A stretch of 64,000 nt of DNA from CALEMW01 sp964343835 (lineage in GTDB: Bacteria > Krumholzibacteriota > Krumholzibacteriia > LZORAL124-64-63): positions 124,001 to 188,000 of the forward strand of contig CAYFKR010000004.1 of NCBI GenBank assembly GCA_964343835.1, given 5' to 3'. Every line of letters starts with the position of its first letter. Positions within the stretch are counted from its first letter, which is position 1. Below, in pieces: positions 17,201-26,158 of the stretch. Under the pieces are notes generated by a model. The model was not told the origin of the DNA, searched no databases, and worked only from the letters and a program-made list of their open reading frames with translations. A program made the translations under genes and the position numbers.

Positions 17201-17635
17201 TCAGGCGTTCATCAGCCTGAGCCAGTCCTTGTAGATGCAGCGGTCGGACACCACGTCCAGGCCGGCGGCGCGGGCCGCGGCTTCCGCTTCGGGATGGGAA
17301 ACGCCTTCCTGGAGCCAGACGGCCTTGTCGCCCCGCTCCACGGCCTTCTCCACGATGGCCGGCACGGCGTCGCTGCGCCGGAACACGTCCACCACGTCCA
17401 CCGGTCCGGGGACATCGGCCAGCGAGGGGTACACCTTGACCCCCAGGACCTCATCGAGGGTCGGATTCACGCCGACCACCTCGAAGCCCTTTCCGATCAG
17501 GAAGCGGGCGATGCCGTGGCTGGCCCGCTCGGGCTTGTCGGAAATGCCCACCACGGCCACGCGGCGCATGGAGCCCAGCATGGAGCGCATGAGTTCGTCC
17601 AGCTCGGGGCCGGGGGAGTCGGGGCCGATGTCCAT
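17201..17635 (-). CDS. CoA-binding domain protein (YccU-like)
   Basis: 144-aa single-domain Rossmann protein. VAVVGISDKPERASHGIARF is the nucleotide/CoA-binding loop, followed by GFEVVGVNPTLDEVLGVK, VDVVDVFRRSDAVPAIVE and VWLQEGVSHPEA, then SDRCIYKDWLRL. This is the YccU/CoA_binding_2 family, widely conserved but of unsettled function. The start at 17635 has GGAGGA just upstream. A much longer frame open on the same strand is not supported by coding quality. It is the first gene of the minus-strand run ending in the HemC-like gene. Confidence 0.85.
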   Translation of the reverse strand: MDIGPDSPGPELDELMRSMLGSMRRVAVVGISDKPERASHGIARFLIGKGFEVVGVNPTLDEVLGVKVYPSLADVPGPVDVVDVFRRSDAVPAIVEKAVERGDKAVWLQEGVSHPEAEAAARAAGLDVVSDRCIYKDWLRLMNA

Positions 17636-17773
17636 GGGTTCCTCCGCGGATCGGGATCGTCGGGCGGCCGGCGTCGGAAGCGTCGGCCGGATCTCCTTGC
17701 AGGGTGACAGTCTATCCCCCGTCGACCCCCTTGTCCAGCGGGCCAGTTTTCGTTTCCCCTGCCGCGACGGCAT

Positions 17774-17782
17774 TGCTACCTT
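17774..17782 (+). promoter_or_regulatory. Extended -10 element upstream of etfD-like gene
   Basis: TGC followed by TACCTT (17777-17782) 38 bases before the start codon. The -35 region (TTTCCC about 18 bases upstream) is poor, as expected when an extended -10 carries recognition. Confidence 0.4.
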
Positions 17783-17819
17783 CGGGTGAACACGTGGTTT
17801 CCGCTCACGGAGGTCCCTG

Positions 17820-19829
17820 ATGAACCCGGCGCTGATGACGGTGGTCCTGTTCGCGGCCCTGTGCCTCTTCCTCGACACCATGGCGGGCCGCTGGTGGCTG
17901 CTCGCCGCCGCGGAGCCCGAGGGGCGCGCGGATCGGGTGGGGGAGCGCCTCAAGCGTCTGTTCTCCATCGGCCTCGGCCAGCAACGCCTGCTCTTCGAGC
18001 CCGGCGCCGGCTGGATGCACGTGGGCATCTTCTTCGGCTTCCTGGCCGTCTCCCTGCGCACCGTCACCCTGATCGGCCGCGGCTTCGACGAGCACTTCCA
18101 CCTGCCCGGTTTCGGCGGCGCCGTCGGCGACGTCTACGCCCTGCTCAAGGACCTCTTCGCCGTGATCGTGGTGCTGGCGGTGGCCGTGGGGCTCTGGCGG
18201 CGCCTCGTCACCCGACCGTCCCGGCTGCACCTGAACCTCGAGGGCGTGCTGATCCTGCTGTGGATCGCCTCGCTCATGCTCACCGACCTGTTCGGCGACG
18301 CGGCGCTCTTCGCCCTGGAGCCCGCCCACCGCGAGGCGGGCTGGGCCTTCGCGTCGGCGGCCCTGGCCGGGGTGTTCTCGGGCATGGATCCCGCCGTCGT
18401 CGCTTCGTGGCACCAGGCCATGTTCTGGTCCCACGTGGTGCTGGTGCTGGCCTTCCTGAACTTCCTGCCCTTCGGCAAGCACTTCCACGTGATCACGGCC
18501 CTGCCGTCGGTCTACACCATGAAGCTCAACGCGCCCGCCGCCGTGGAGCGCATGGAATTCGAGGGCCGCGAGACCTTCGGCGTGGGCAAGGTGGAGGACT
18601 TCAGCTGGCGCCGCCTGCTGGACATGTACAGCTGCACCGAGTGCGGCCGCTGTACCGTGCACTGCCCCACCACCGTCACCGGCAAGCCCCTGCAGCCCCG
18701 CGACCTCATCGTGGACGAGCGCGACCACCTCTACGCCATCGCCGACGAGCTCCAGAACGTGGGCAAGCTCAAGGCCGCGGGTCGAACGGAGGACGCGGCG
18801 AAGGCCGCCGCCGCCATCGAGCGCCCGGCCCTGTCCGGCGGCGTGATCGACGACGACGCCGTCTGGGCCTGCACCACCTGCGGCTACTGCCAGACCGTGT
18901 GCCCGGTGGCCATCGAGCACATCGACCACGTGGTGGACCAGCGCCGCTACCTGATGATGACCGAGGCCCGCATGGAGCCCGCCCTGACCAACGCCGTGCG
19001 CGGTCTGGAGACCAACTCCAACCCGTGGAACGCCGCGTCGGCCGCCCGCGAGGACTGGATCGGCGACCTGGAGGTGCCCCGCCTGCGCGACAAGGGCTCG
19101 GTGGAGGTGCTGCTCTTCGTGGGCTGCGCCGGCGCCTACGACGAGCGCAACAAAGACGTGCTGCGCAGCTTCTGCCGCCTGCTCAACAAGGCCGGCGTGG
19201 ACTACGCCGTGCTGGGCACCGAGGAGGGCTGCTGCGGCGACCCCGCCCGCCGCATGGGCCACGAGTACCTCTTCGAGATGCAGGCCCAGCAGAACGTCCA
19301 GACCTTCATGAAGTACGACGTGAAGACCGTGGTGACGGCCTGCCCCCACTGCTTCTCCATGATCGCCAACGAGTACCCCCAGTACGACCTGCAGGACGTG
19401 GAGGTGGTCCACCACACCGAGCTGCTGGCGGCCCTGATCCGCGAGGGGCGGCTGAAGGTGCGCAAGGACGCCGTTGCGAAGACGACGTACCACGACTCCT
19501 GTTACCTCGGTCGTCACAACGGCGTGTACGACGCCCCGCGGGAGATCGTCGACGCCCTGGGTCTGGAGCGCGTGGAGATGCCCCGCCACGGCCGCGAGGG
19601 CTTCTGCTGCGGCGCCGGCGGTGCCCGCATGTTCATGGAGGAGACCCTGGGCGACCGCATCAACCAGGTGCGGGTGGAGGAGGCCGCCGGGACCGGCGCC
19701 GCGGAGGTGGGCACGGCCTGCCCGTTCTGCCTGACCATGATCGGCGACGGCATCAAGGAGACCGACCGCCAGGACTCCATGAAGGCCCTGGACCTGGCCG
19801 AACTGGTGGAGCGTCACCTGGTGGATTGA
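17820..19829 (+). CDS. EtfD-like membrane iron-sulfur oxidoreductase (ETF:menaquinone oxidoreductase)
   Basis: 669 aa. Residues 1-240 hold about six membrane helices of the NarI/DUF224-associated type, expected to bind haem b and quinone. Then come two 4Fe-4S motifs, CTECGRCTVHCP and CTTCGYCQTVCP, and a C-terminal pair of CCG domains (EEGCCGDPARRMGHEY, TACPHCFSM, DSCYLGRHNGVYD, GFCCGAGGARMFMEE, TACPFCLTM). This is the architecture of EtfD/EMO proteins, which pass electrons from the electron-transfer flavoprotein into menaquinone. etfBA lie nearby on the other strand. The exact donor is inferred from this neighbourhood. Confidence 0.85.
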   Translation: MNPALMTVVLFAALCLFLDTMAGRWWLLAAAEPEGRADRVGERLKRLFSIGLGQQRLLFEPGAGWMHVGIFFGFLAVSLRTVTLIGRGFDEHFHLPGFGGAVGDVYALLKDLFAVIVVLAVAVGLWRRLVTRPSRLHLNLEGVLILLWIASLMLTDLFGDAALFALEPAHREAGWAFASAALAGVFSGMDPAVVASWHQAMFWSHVVLVLAFLNFLPFGKHFHVITALPSVYTMKLNAPAAVERMEFEGRETFGVGKVEDFSWRRLLDMYSCTECGRCTVHCPTTVTGKPLQPRDLIVDERDHLYAIADELQNVGKLKAAGRTEDAAKAAAAIERPALSGGVIDDDAVWACTTCGYCQTVCPVAIEHIDHVVDQRRYLMMTEARMEPALTNAVRGLETNSNPWNAASAAREDWIGDLEVPRLRDKGSVEVLLFVGCAGAYDERNKDVLRSFCRLLNKAGVDYAVLGTEEGCCGDPARRMGHEYLFEMQAQQNVQTFMKYDVKTVVTACPHCFSMIANEYPQYDLQDVEVVHHTELLAALIREGRLKVRKDAVAKTTYHDSCYLGRHNGVYDAPREIVDALGLERVEMPRHGREGFCCGAGGARMFMEETLGDRINQVRVEEAAGTGAAEVGTACPFCLTMIGDGIKETDRQDSMKALDLAELVERHLVD

Positions 19830-19878
19830 GCCCCGCCACTCCGATCTTGCGAATCAGGATCGATCGAGTATGATGGAC

Positions 19879-19906
19879 CCGCCCCGGCCCGACGCCGGGG
19901 CGGTTT
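19879..19906 (+). terminator. Hairpin terminator after EtfD-like gene
   Basis: 10-bp perfect GC stem (19879-19888 with 19894-19903) followed by TTTCGT, 50 bases after the stop and 20 bases before the next start. Confidence 0.6.
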
Positions 19907-19925
19907 CGTCCCTGGAGGAGTGATC

Positions 19926-20972
19926 ATGGCGACCTACGATCCCGTTCCGTCGACCCCCCGTCTCGACGCCCTGTGGGCCCGCGGCCAGGAATTCCTGGGC
20001 TGCCCCCTGCCCATCATGTGCGGCGCCATGACCTGGATCTCCGACCCCCAGCTCGTGTCCACCTTGAGCAACATGGGCGGCTTCGCGTCGCTGGCCGGCG
20101 GCAACATGCCCCCGGAGATGTTCGCGGACACCATCGACGAGACCCGCAGGCTCACGGACCGGCCCTTCGCGGCGAACATCATCGTGATCGCACCCAACTA
20201 CAAGGCGCACCTGGACATCTGCTGCGAGAAGAAGATGAGTCACATCGTCTTCGCCGGCTCCATTCCGCGCCAGAGCGACGTGGAACAGGCCAAGGCCAGC
20301 GGCGCCAAGGTGGTGTGCTTCGCCTCGACGGCGTCCATCGCCGAGCGCATGATCGGCTACGGGGCCGACGCCCTGGTCCTGGAAGGCAGCGAGGCCGGCG
20401 GCCACATCGGCCACGTGTCCACCACGGTGCTGCTGCAGGACATCCTGTTCCAGTACGGGGACCAGCTGCCCATCTTCGTGGCGGGCGGCATCGCCCACGG
20501 CGGCATGATCGGCCACCTGCTGCTGATGGGGGCGGCCGGGGCCCAGCTCGGCACGCGCTTCGTGGTGGCCGACGAGTGCCAGGCCCACGACGCCTTCAAG
20601 CAGGCCTTCATCCGGGCCCGGGCCCGCGAGGCCATCTCCACGCCCCAGTACAGCTCCAAGCTGCCGGTGGTGGCGGTGCGCGCCCTGAGGAACAAGGCCA
20701 TGGACAGGTTCGGGGAGCTCCAGCTGGACCTGCTCGAGAAGCTGGCCAGCGGCGAGATGAACCGCCAGGACGCCCAGTACCGGGTCGAGGAGTACTGGGT
20801 GGGGTCGCTGCGCGACGGCGCCGTGGACGGTGACGTGGACAAGGGCTCGCTGATGGCGGGCCAGTCGGTGGGCCTGATCCGCGAGACCCAGCCCCTGAGG
20901 GACATCATGGGCCAGCTCGTGGCGGAGGCCGATGCGGCGGTGGCCGGCGCCGTCGGCAGGCTCGGCGGCTGA
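19926..20972 (+). CDS. NMO/FabK-type FMN flavoprotein
   Basis: 348-aa TIM-barrel flavoprotein of the nitronate monooxygenase / enoyl-ACP reductase II superfamily. LPIMCGAMTWISDPQLVSTL and NMGGFASLAGGNMPPE form the N-terminal FMN site; GADALVLEGSEAGGHIGH is the hallmark glycine-rich phosphate loop, followed by PIFVAGGIAHGGMIGHLLLM and GTRFVVADECQAHDAFKQA. GGAGGAG lies 7 bases before the ATG at 19926. FabK (fatty acid synthesis) and nitronate monooxygenase cannot be separated with confidence here; the genome's fabI content would help. Confidence 0.75.
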   Translation: MATYDPVPSTPRLDALWARGQEFLGCPLPIMCGAMTWISDPQLVSTLSNMGGFASLAGGNMPPEMFADTIDETRRLTDRPFAANIIVIAPNYKAHLDICCEKKMSHIVFAGSIPRQSDVEQAKASGAKVVCFASTASIAERMIGYGADALVLEGSEAGGHIGHVSTTVLLQDILFQYGDQLPIFVAGGIAHGGMIGHLLLMGAAGAQLGTRFVVADECQAHDAFKQAFIRARAREAISTPQYSSKLPVVAVRALRNKAMDRFGELQLDLLEKLASGEMNRQDAQYRVEEYWVGSLRDGAVDGDVDKGSLMAGQSVGLIRETQPLRDIMGQLVAEADAAVAGAVGRLGG

Positions 20973-20989
20973 TCCGGACACCCCTCTGC

Positions 20990-21019
20990 TTGACGCCGCC
21001 GCAGCGCGGTTCCTATTAT
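20990..21019 (+). promoter_or_regulatory. Sigma-70 type promoter for SUMF1 lipoprotein
   Basis: TTGACG (20990-20995), an 18-base spacer and TATTAT (21014-21019) in a locally AT-rich patch, about 70 bases before the start codon. Confidence 0.65.
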
Positions 21020-21090
21020 ACAGTACTGACGGTGCCCGGCCCACGGGCACCGATTGCGGTGATCCCCACTCCACCCGACAGAGGTCGAAC

Positions 21091-22704
21091 ATGTCTGGTA
21101 AGCGAGTCTGCGCTCTCATCTGCCTGGTCGGCGTCACGGCCCTGGCCGCCTTCACCGGCTGCGGCCGCGATTCCGATCCTTCCGGTCCCGAGGCCACCGG
21201 CAGCCTGTCCGTCGTGCCCGGCCCCGGGGATGTGAGCGCATCCTGGACCCTGACCGGCCCCGACGGCTTCAGCGCCGAAGGCACCGACCTCCGGGAGTTC
21301 ACCCGCATGCCCGTCGGCAGCTACACCCTGACCTGGCACGGTGCCGAGGGCTGGGTGCGGCCGTGGCCCGACGTGGTGACCCGCGACCTCGAGAGCGGCG
21401 GCGTGGTCGTCTACCAGGGCGACTACCGCGAGAACGTGCCGAGCACCGTGAGCATCGACGCCGGCCCGGCCGCCGTGGGTGCGACCTGGACCCTGCGGGG
21501 CCAGGAGGGCCTGACGGCCAGCGGGTCCGGCGACCGCGTCTTCGAGAACGTCGACGCCGGCCACTACGAGCTGCTCTGGGACGTCCCCGCCGGCTGGCTC
21601 AACGCCGGTCCCGTGGTGGACGAGGGCGAGGTCTTCGGCCAGGAGCTGGCCTTCAGCGGCGAGTTCGTCACCGACGTGGACACGCCCGCGGGCTGGGAGT
21701 ACGTCCCCGCCGGCACCTTCACCATGGGCAGCCCGATCTCCGAGTGGGGCCGCCAGGCCGACGAGCTCGCCCACGAGGTCACCCTGAGCCGCGGCTTCAT
21801 GGCCGCCGTGCGCGAGGTCACCCTCAAGCAGTACCGCGACGCCGCCCAGTGGGCCTACGAGAACGGCTACGTCGCCATCGACACCTCGATCAACGTCACC
21901 GCCACCGGCGAGTGGGACACCACCCACACCGTGTCGGACCTGGCCTCCGGCGTGATGATCATCCAGATGCCCGTGACCAACCTCTACGTGGGCGTGGCGT
22001 CTCCGGCCCCCGGCGATCCCGCCGAGCTGCGTTTCCTGGATCCGTCGATCCACGACACGGACAACGCCCAGCTCCCGGTCAAGGGCATCAACTGGTACGG
22101 CGCCGCCGCCTACTGCAACTGGCTGAGCCTGCAGGAGGGCCTGACGCCCGCCTACGACGCCGCCTGGGCCTGCAACGACGGCGACCCCTACGGCGCTGAC
22201 GGCTACCGCCTGCCCACCGAGGCGGAGTGGGAGCGCGCCTGCCGCGCCGGTGCCGCCACGGCCTTCGCCAGCGGCCCCGTGGTGAACCCCATTTGCAACG
22301 ATCCGAACCTGAACGTGCTGGGTTGGCACTGCCAGCAGGGCCTGATGCGCACCATGGCCCTCGCGGCCAACGCCTGGGGCCTGTTCGACCTGCACGGCAA
22401 CGTGTGGGAGTGGACCCAGGACTGGTACGAGGCCTACCCCGAGGGCCCGGTGACCGACCCCGGCACCGAGTCCGCCGGCCTGACCGCCGCCGCCCTGGCC
22501 GACCGCTCCGCCTGGATCGTGGCGGACGCCCCGGTGGGCGACGGCGCCGAGAAGGTGGATGAACCGGTCAAGAGCGTCCGCGGCGGCGCCTTCAGCAGCT
22601 TCGCGGTCCAGTGCCGCAGCGCCAACCGCTCGTTCTACGACCCCTACTGGGTCAGCGGCCAACTCGGCTTCCGCCCGGTGCGGACCCTGGTCGACGAGGA
22701 GTAG
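21091..22704 (+). CDS. SUMF1/FGE-domain lipoprotein with duplicated N-terminal beta domain
   Basis: 537-aa predicted lipoprotein; signal peptide ends in AAFTGC. Residues about 35-105 and 110-180 are two copies of a PEGA-like beta domain (first copy VSASWTLTGPDGFSAEG ... GSYTLTWHGAEGW, second VGATWTLRGQEGLTASG ... HYELLWDVPAGW). From about 208 (WEYVPAGTFTMGS) to the end it is a formylglycine-generating-enzyme-like fold: INWYGAAAYCNWLSLQEG, GYRLPTEAEWERACRAG, LFDLHGNVWEWTQDWY, VRGGAFSSFAVQCRSANR. Bacterial members often bind ligands rather than modify sulfatases, and no sulfatase is nearby. Probably a surface or periplasmic binding protein. Confidence 0.82.
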   Translation: MSGKRVCALICLVGVTALAAFTGCGRDSDPSGPEATGSLSVVPGPGDVSASWTLTGPDGFSAEGTDLREFTRMPVGSYTLTWHGAEGWVRPWPDVVTRDLESGGVVVYQGDYRENVPSTVSIDAGPAAVGATWTLRGQEGLTASGSGDRVFENVDAGHYELLWDVPAGWLNAGPVVDEGEVFGQELAFSGEFVTDVDTPAGWEYVPAGTFTMGSPISEWGRQADELAHEVTLSRGFMAAVREVTLKQYRDAAQWAYENGYVAIDTSINVTATGEWDTTHTVSDLASGVMIIQMPVTNLYVGVASPAPGDPAELRFLDPSIHDTDNAQLPVKGINWYGAAAYCNWLSLQEGLTPAYDAAWACNDGDPYGADGYRLPTEAEWERACRAGAATAFASGPVVNPICNDPNLNVLGWHCQQGLMRTMALAANAWGLFDLHGNVWEWTQDWYEAYPEGPVTDPGTESAGLTAAALADRSAWIVADAPVGDGAEKVDEPVKSVRGGAFSSFAVQCRSANRSFYDPYWVSGQLGFRPVRTLVDEE

Positions 22705-22731
22705 GTCGCACCGTTCCGCGATACGAAACGA

Positions 22732-22763
22732 GAAGGGGCTCCCCGGCGGGGAGCCCCTTCTTC
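22732..22763. terminator. Bidirectional terminator between SUMF1 gene and etfA
   Basis: 13-bp perfect stem (22732-22744 with 22748-22760, 3-base loop) followed by TTCC on the plus strand and preceded by CGAAACGA, so both convergent genes can use it. Confidence 0.8.
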
Positions 22764-22786
22764 CTTTCCGGCGATGGCCGGCCGGG

Positions 22787-23749
22787 TCAGTCCAGCGCCG
22801 CCACGGCGTCCTTGAACGCCGGGACCACGTCGAACAGGTCGGCCACGATCCCGTAGTCCGCCGCCTTGAAGATGGGCGCGTTGGCGTCCTTGTTCACGGC
22901 CACGATGCACTTGGACGAGCTCATGCCCGCCAGGTGCTGGATGGCGCCGCTGATGCCCACCGCCACGTACAGGTTCGGGCTGACGGTCTTGCCCGTCTGG
23001 CCCACCTGGTTGGCGTGGGGGACCCAGCCCGCATCCACGATGGCGCGGCTGGCGCCCGCGGCGGCGCCCATGGTCTCGGCCAGCTCCTCGATGAGCTTGT
23101 AGTTCTCGGCCTCCTTCAGCCCGCGGCCGCCGGAGACGATCACCTCGGCCTCGGTCAGCTCCACCTTCTTGCCGCCGCTCAGGGCGGTGTCGGTGACGCG
23201 TCCCTTGGGCTCGAAGCCGTCCAGGCCGGCGTCGAAGGCCTCGGCCGCGGCCGCGCCGCCGCCGCCCTCGCCCAGGGGGAAGGCGTTGGGACGGATGCCC
23301 ACCACGGCGGTGGCGGTGTTCACCTTCACGTCGGCGAAGCACTTGCCGGCGAAGATCGGCCGACGGATGGTGAAGCCGTCGCTCCACTCCAGGCCCACGG
23401 CGTCGCTGACGCAGGCAGCGTCCAGGCGGGCGGCCAGGCGCGGTCCGAGCTCCTTGCCCATGGCGGTGGCGCCCACCAGCAGGAGGTCGGGGGAGTGGGC
23501 GCCGCAGAAGGCGGCCAGGGCACGGGTCCAGGCCTCGCAGTTGTAGGCGGCCAGGGCGTCGCCGCCGGCGGTGAAGAGCTTGTGGGCGCCGTGGGCGCCC
23601 GCCTCGGACGCATCGAAGTCTCCGAGGGCCACGCCCCAGACCTCTCCGCCCGCGGCGTCGACGATGCGGCGCGCCTCGGCGATCATCTGCCAGGCCACCT
23701 TCTTGACGGCCCCGTCGCGCTGCTCGATGAATACGGCGATGTTCGGCAT
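22787..23749 (-). CDS. etfA: Electron transfer flavoprotein, alpha subunit
   Basis: 320-aa FAD-binding half of ETF. The N terminus MPNIAVFIEQRDGAVKKVAW and LLVGATAMGKELGPRLAARL form domain I; the C-terminal FAD domain has VSGGRGLKEAENYKLIEELA, GASRAIVDAGWVPHANQVGQ, YVAVGISGAIQHLAGM and VNKDANAPIFKAADYGIV. It accepts electrons from flavoprotein dehydrogenases and delivers them to a membrane oxidoreductase, here most likely the EtfD-like protein at 17820. Lies 11 bases after etfB. Motifs fit ordinary ETF; no N-terminal ferredoxin-like extension of the bifurcating type is present. Confidence 0.95.
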   Translation of the reverse strand: MPNIAVFIEQRDGAVKKVAWQMIAEARRIVDAAGGEVWGVALGDFDASEAGAHGAHKLFTAGGDALAAYNCEAWTRALAAFCGAHSPDLLLVGATAMGKELGPRLAARLDAACVSDAVGLEWSDGFTIRRPIFAGKCFADVKVNTATAVVGIRPNAFPLGEGGGGAAAAEAFDAGLDGFEPKGRVTDTALSGGKKVELTEAEVIVSGGRGLKEAENYKLIEELAETMGAAAGASRAIVDAGWVPHANQVGQTGKTVSPNLYVAVGISGAIQHLAGMSSSKCIVAVNKDANAPIFKAADYGIVADLFDVVPAFKDAVAALD

Positions 23750-23760
23750 GTCGGGTCCTC

Positions 23761-24543
23761 CTAGATGACCTTGGCCTCGTCCCGCAGCAGGCGGGCCAGT
23801 TCCTTGGCGGCGGCGGCGGGGTCGTCGTTCTCGACGATCCGGCACTCGGCGCGCGGGGCGGGCGGCGTGTAGGTGGTCACGGTGGTGTGGGCCGCGGGCG
23901 CGTCGATGCCCAGGTCCGCGCAGGTGACCGTCTCCTGCGGCTTCATGCCGGCCTTCATGATGTTGGGCAGGCTCGGCAGGCGGGGCTCGTTCAGGCCCTT
24001 CTGGCAGGTGATCACCGCGGGCAGGGCGCCCTGCACCGTCTCGGTGCCGCCCTCGATCTCGCGGGTGGCGGTGAAGTCGGCGTCGCCGAGCTCCAGCTTC
24101 GTGACCACGGCCGCATGGGCGCAGTCCAGCAGTTCGGCGATCATCACGCCCACCTGGCCGCTGTCGTCGTCGATGGCCTGCTTGCCTGTCAGGATCAGGT
24201 CGTAGCCGTCGCGCTTCAGGACGGCGGCCAGCACCTTGGCGATCTGCAGGGAGTCGGCGCCTTCGAGGGCCGGATCGTTCACGCGGACGGCCTTGTCGCA
24301 GCCCACGGCCAGGCAGTCCTTCTTGAGGGTCTCGAGGACCTGGTCGCCGCCGATGGTCACGGCGGTCACCTCGCAGCCGTCGCCCAGCCGCTCCTTGATC
24401 TGGACGGCCTCCTCCACGGCGAAGGCGTCGTAGGGGTTCAGCACCCGGGTGAACCCGGACTGGTCGAGCTCGGCCGCGGGACCGGAGAGGTTGATCCTCG
24501 TCTCCGAATCCGGCACCTGCTTCACGCAGACGGCAATCTTCAT
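23761..24543 (-). CDS. etfB: Electron transfer flavoprotein, beta subunit
   Basis: 260-aa AMP-binding subunit. MKIAVCVKQVPDSETRINL begins the protein, followed by VLNPYDAFAVEEAVQIKE, LTGKQAIDDDSGQVGVMIAE and EGGTETVQGALPAVIT plus LPSLPNIMKAGMKP, which are diagnostic for EtfB. The start at 24543 has AGGAGG 4-5 bases upstream; earlier in-frame codons are not supported. Co-transcribed with etfA. Whether it is bifurcating cannot be decided by eye, since this depends on residues around the FAD loop; the EtfD partner argues for quinone-linked chemistry. Confidence 0.94.
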   Translation of the reverse strand: MKIAVCVKQVPDSETRINLSGPAAELDQSGFTRVLNPYDAFAVEEAVQIKERLGDGCEVTAVTIGGDQVLETLKKDCLAVGCDKAVRVNDPALEGADSLQIAKVLAAVLKRDGYDLILTGKQAIDDDSGQVGVMIAELLDCAHAAVVTKLELGDADFTATREIEGGTETVQGALPAVITCQKGLNEPRLPSLPNIMKAGMKPQETVTCADLGIDAPAAHTTVTTYTPPAPRAECRIVENDDPAAAAKELARLLRDEAKVI

Positions 24544-24628
24544 GGTCCTCCTGCCTCTCGGTTGCGCGCCTCCGGGGCGCGAGAACGCGGACTCGGATGG
24601 TCCGCGATCGATGTGCGCAGTTGCGCGA

Positions 24629-24658
24629 AACATAGTCAACGGCCCGCCCGGGCGTCAA
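24629..24658 (-). promoter_or_regulatory. Promoter of etfBA
   Basis: Reading the minus strand, TTGACG (24653-24658) is 18 bases from TATGTT (24629-24634), about 85 bases before the etfB start. It faces away from the lpd gene, so the region is a divergent promoter block. Confidence 0.65.
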
Positions 24659-24757
24659 CGATGAGCCGTTCCCGCTGGCGTCGTTCCCGGCAGCGGCCTA
24701 TGATTCGCCGGAGCCGCCGCCGTGGCGGCTGCCCCCTACCTGCGCCCGGAGGACGTG

Positions 24758-26158
24758 TTGAGCAACCCGACCCATGACCTCGTCGTGATCGGCGCCGGAC
24801 CCGGCGGCTACGTGGCCGCCGCCCGCGCCGCCGCCCTGGGCCTGCGCACCGCCGTCGTGGAGGCGGACGACCGCCTCGGCGGCACCTGCCTGCTGCGCGG
24901 CTGCATCCCCACCAAGGCCCTGCTCCAGTCCGCCCGCACGTACGAGCTGTGCCGCAAGGGCGCCCGGACGTTCGGCGTGGAGGTGGGCGACGTCGGATTC
25001 GACTGGGCGAAGGTCCGCAAACGCCAGGAGATGGTGGTGCGCAAGGGCGCCCTGGGCGTGGCGGCGCTGCAGGAGAAGCGCGGCGTGGAGGTCGTGCGCG
25101 GTCGGGGATGCCTCGACGGCCCGGGGCGGGTGGTCGTCGACGGCGGACAGGTGCTCGAGGCGCCGAAGGTGATCGTGGCCACGGGTAGCCGCCCCGCGTC
25201 GCTGCCGGGCGTGACGGTCGACGGCGAGCGTGTACTCACCAGCGACCACCTCCTGAACCTGGACCGCGTGCCCGAGTCGCTGGTGGTGCTCGGGGCCGGG
25301 GCCGTGGGCGTGGAGTTCGCCGACGTGATGAACGCCTTCGGCTGCAGGGTGACCCTGGTGGAGCTGCTGCCGCGGATCCTGCCTTTGGAGGATCCGGAAT
25401 GTTCTGAGGTCGTGGCGAAGGCGCTGGGAAGACGGGGGGTGAAGATCCACGCCGGGCACCGGGCGTCGGACGTGGCGGTCACCGACGAAGGAGTGACCCT
25501 CCAGCTGAGCCCCGAGGCCGGCGGCGACCCCGTCCCCGTGGAGGCCGCCAGCCTTCTGGTGGCCGCGGGCCGCAGTCCGAACACCTCCGACCTGGGCCTG
25601 GAGACCACGGCCGCGGTGGTGGACCGTCGCGGCTTCATCCAGACCGATCCCCTCATGGAGACGGCCGAGGCCGGACTCTTCGCCATCGGCGACGTGGTGG
25701 CCACGCCCCAGCTGGCCCATGCCGCGAGTGCCGAGGCCCTGGTGGCCGCCGCCCGGGCCGCCGGCGGGGAGCCGCGACCCGTGAACCCGGACCACATCCC
25801 CGGCTGCACCTACTGCTCGCCCGAGGTGGCGAGCGTGGGGCTGACCGAAGCCGAGGCCCGGGCCCGAGGTTACGAGGTGACCGTCGGCCGTCACGACCTG
25901 GCGGCCGTGGGCAAGGCCTCCATCCTGAACGAGCCCCACGGTTTCGTGAAGATCGTCGCCGACGCCGAGACGGGCCGCCCCCTGGGGGTGCACATGGTCG
26001 GGGCCCACGCCACCGACCTGATCGGCGAGGCCTGCGCCGTGCTGGGCGCGGAGATCGACCTGCCGGCCTGGTCGCGGGCCGTCCATCCCCATCCCACCCT
26101 CTGCGAGGCCGTGGGCGAGGCCGTCCTCGACGCCCTGGGCGAGGCCGTGCATGGCTGA
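24758..26158 (+). CDS. lpd: Dihydrolipoyl dehydrogenase
   Basis: 466-aa flavoprotein disulfide reductase. VIGAGPGGYVAAARAAALG binds FAD, GGTCLLRGCIPTKALL carries the redox cysteine pair, VVLGAGAVGVEFADVMNAFG is the NAD motif, GLFAIGDVV the second FAD contact and HPHPTLCEAVGEA the C-terminal base. TTG at 24758 is favoured as start because GGAGG sits 5 bases before it; GTG at 24755 or 24722 are alternatives. No oxoacid dehydrogenase E1/E2 genes are adjacent. Instead it overlaps a glycolate-oxidase-like gene by 8 bases, so its partner may be unusual or encoded elsewhere. Confidence 0.9.
   Translation: MSNPTHDLVVIGAGPGGYVAAARAAALGLRTAVVEADDRLGGTCLLRGCIPTKALLQSARTYELCRKGARTFGVEVGDVGFDWAKVRKRQEMVVRKGALGVAALQEKRGVEVVRGRGCLDGPGRVVVDGGQVLEAPKVIVATGSRPASLPGVTVDGERVLTSDHLLNLDRVPESLVVLGAGAVGVEFADVMNAFGCRVTLVELLPRILPLEDPECSEVVAKALGRRGVKIHAGHRASDVAVTDEGVTLQLSPEAGGDPVPVEAASLLVAAGRSPNTSDLGLETTAAVVDRRGFIQTDPLMETAEAGLFAIGDVVATPQLAHAASAEALVAAARAAGGEPRPVNPDHIPGCTYCSPEVASVGLTEAEARARGYEVTVGRHDLAAVGKASILNEPHGFVKIVADAETGRPLGVHMVGAHATDLIGEACAVLGAEIDLPAWSRAVHPHPTLCEAVGEAVLDALGEAVHG

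Noticed and set aside
17636..18067. N-terminal extension of the CoA-binding protein (288-aa frame)
   Set aside because: The extension runs into the divergent etfD-like gene and is basic, low-complexity sequence; the 17635 start has a ribosome site and matches family length.
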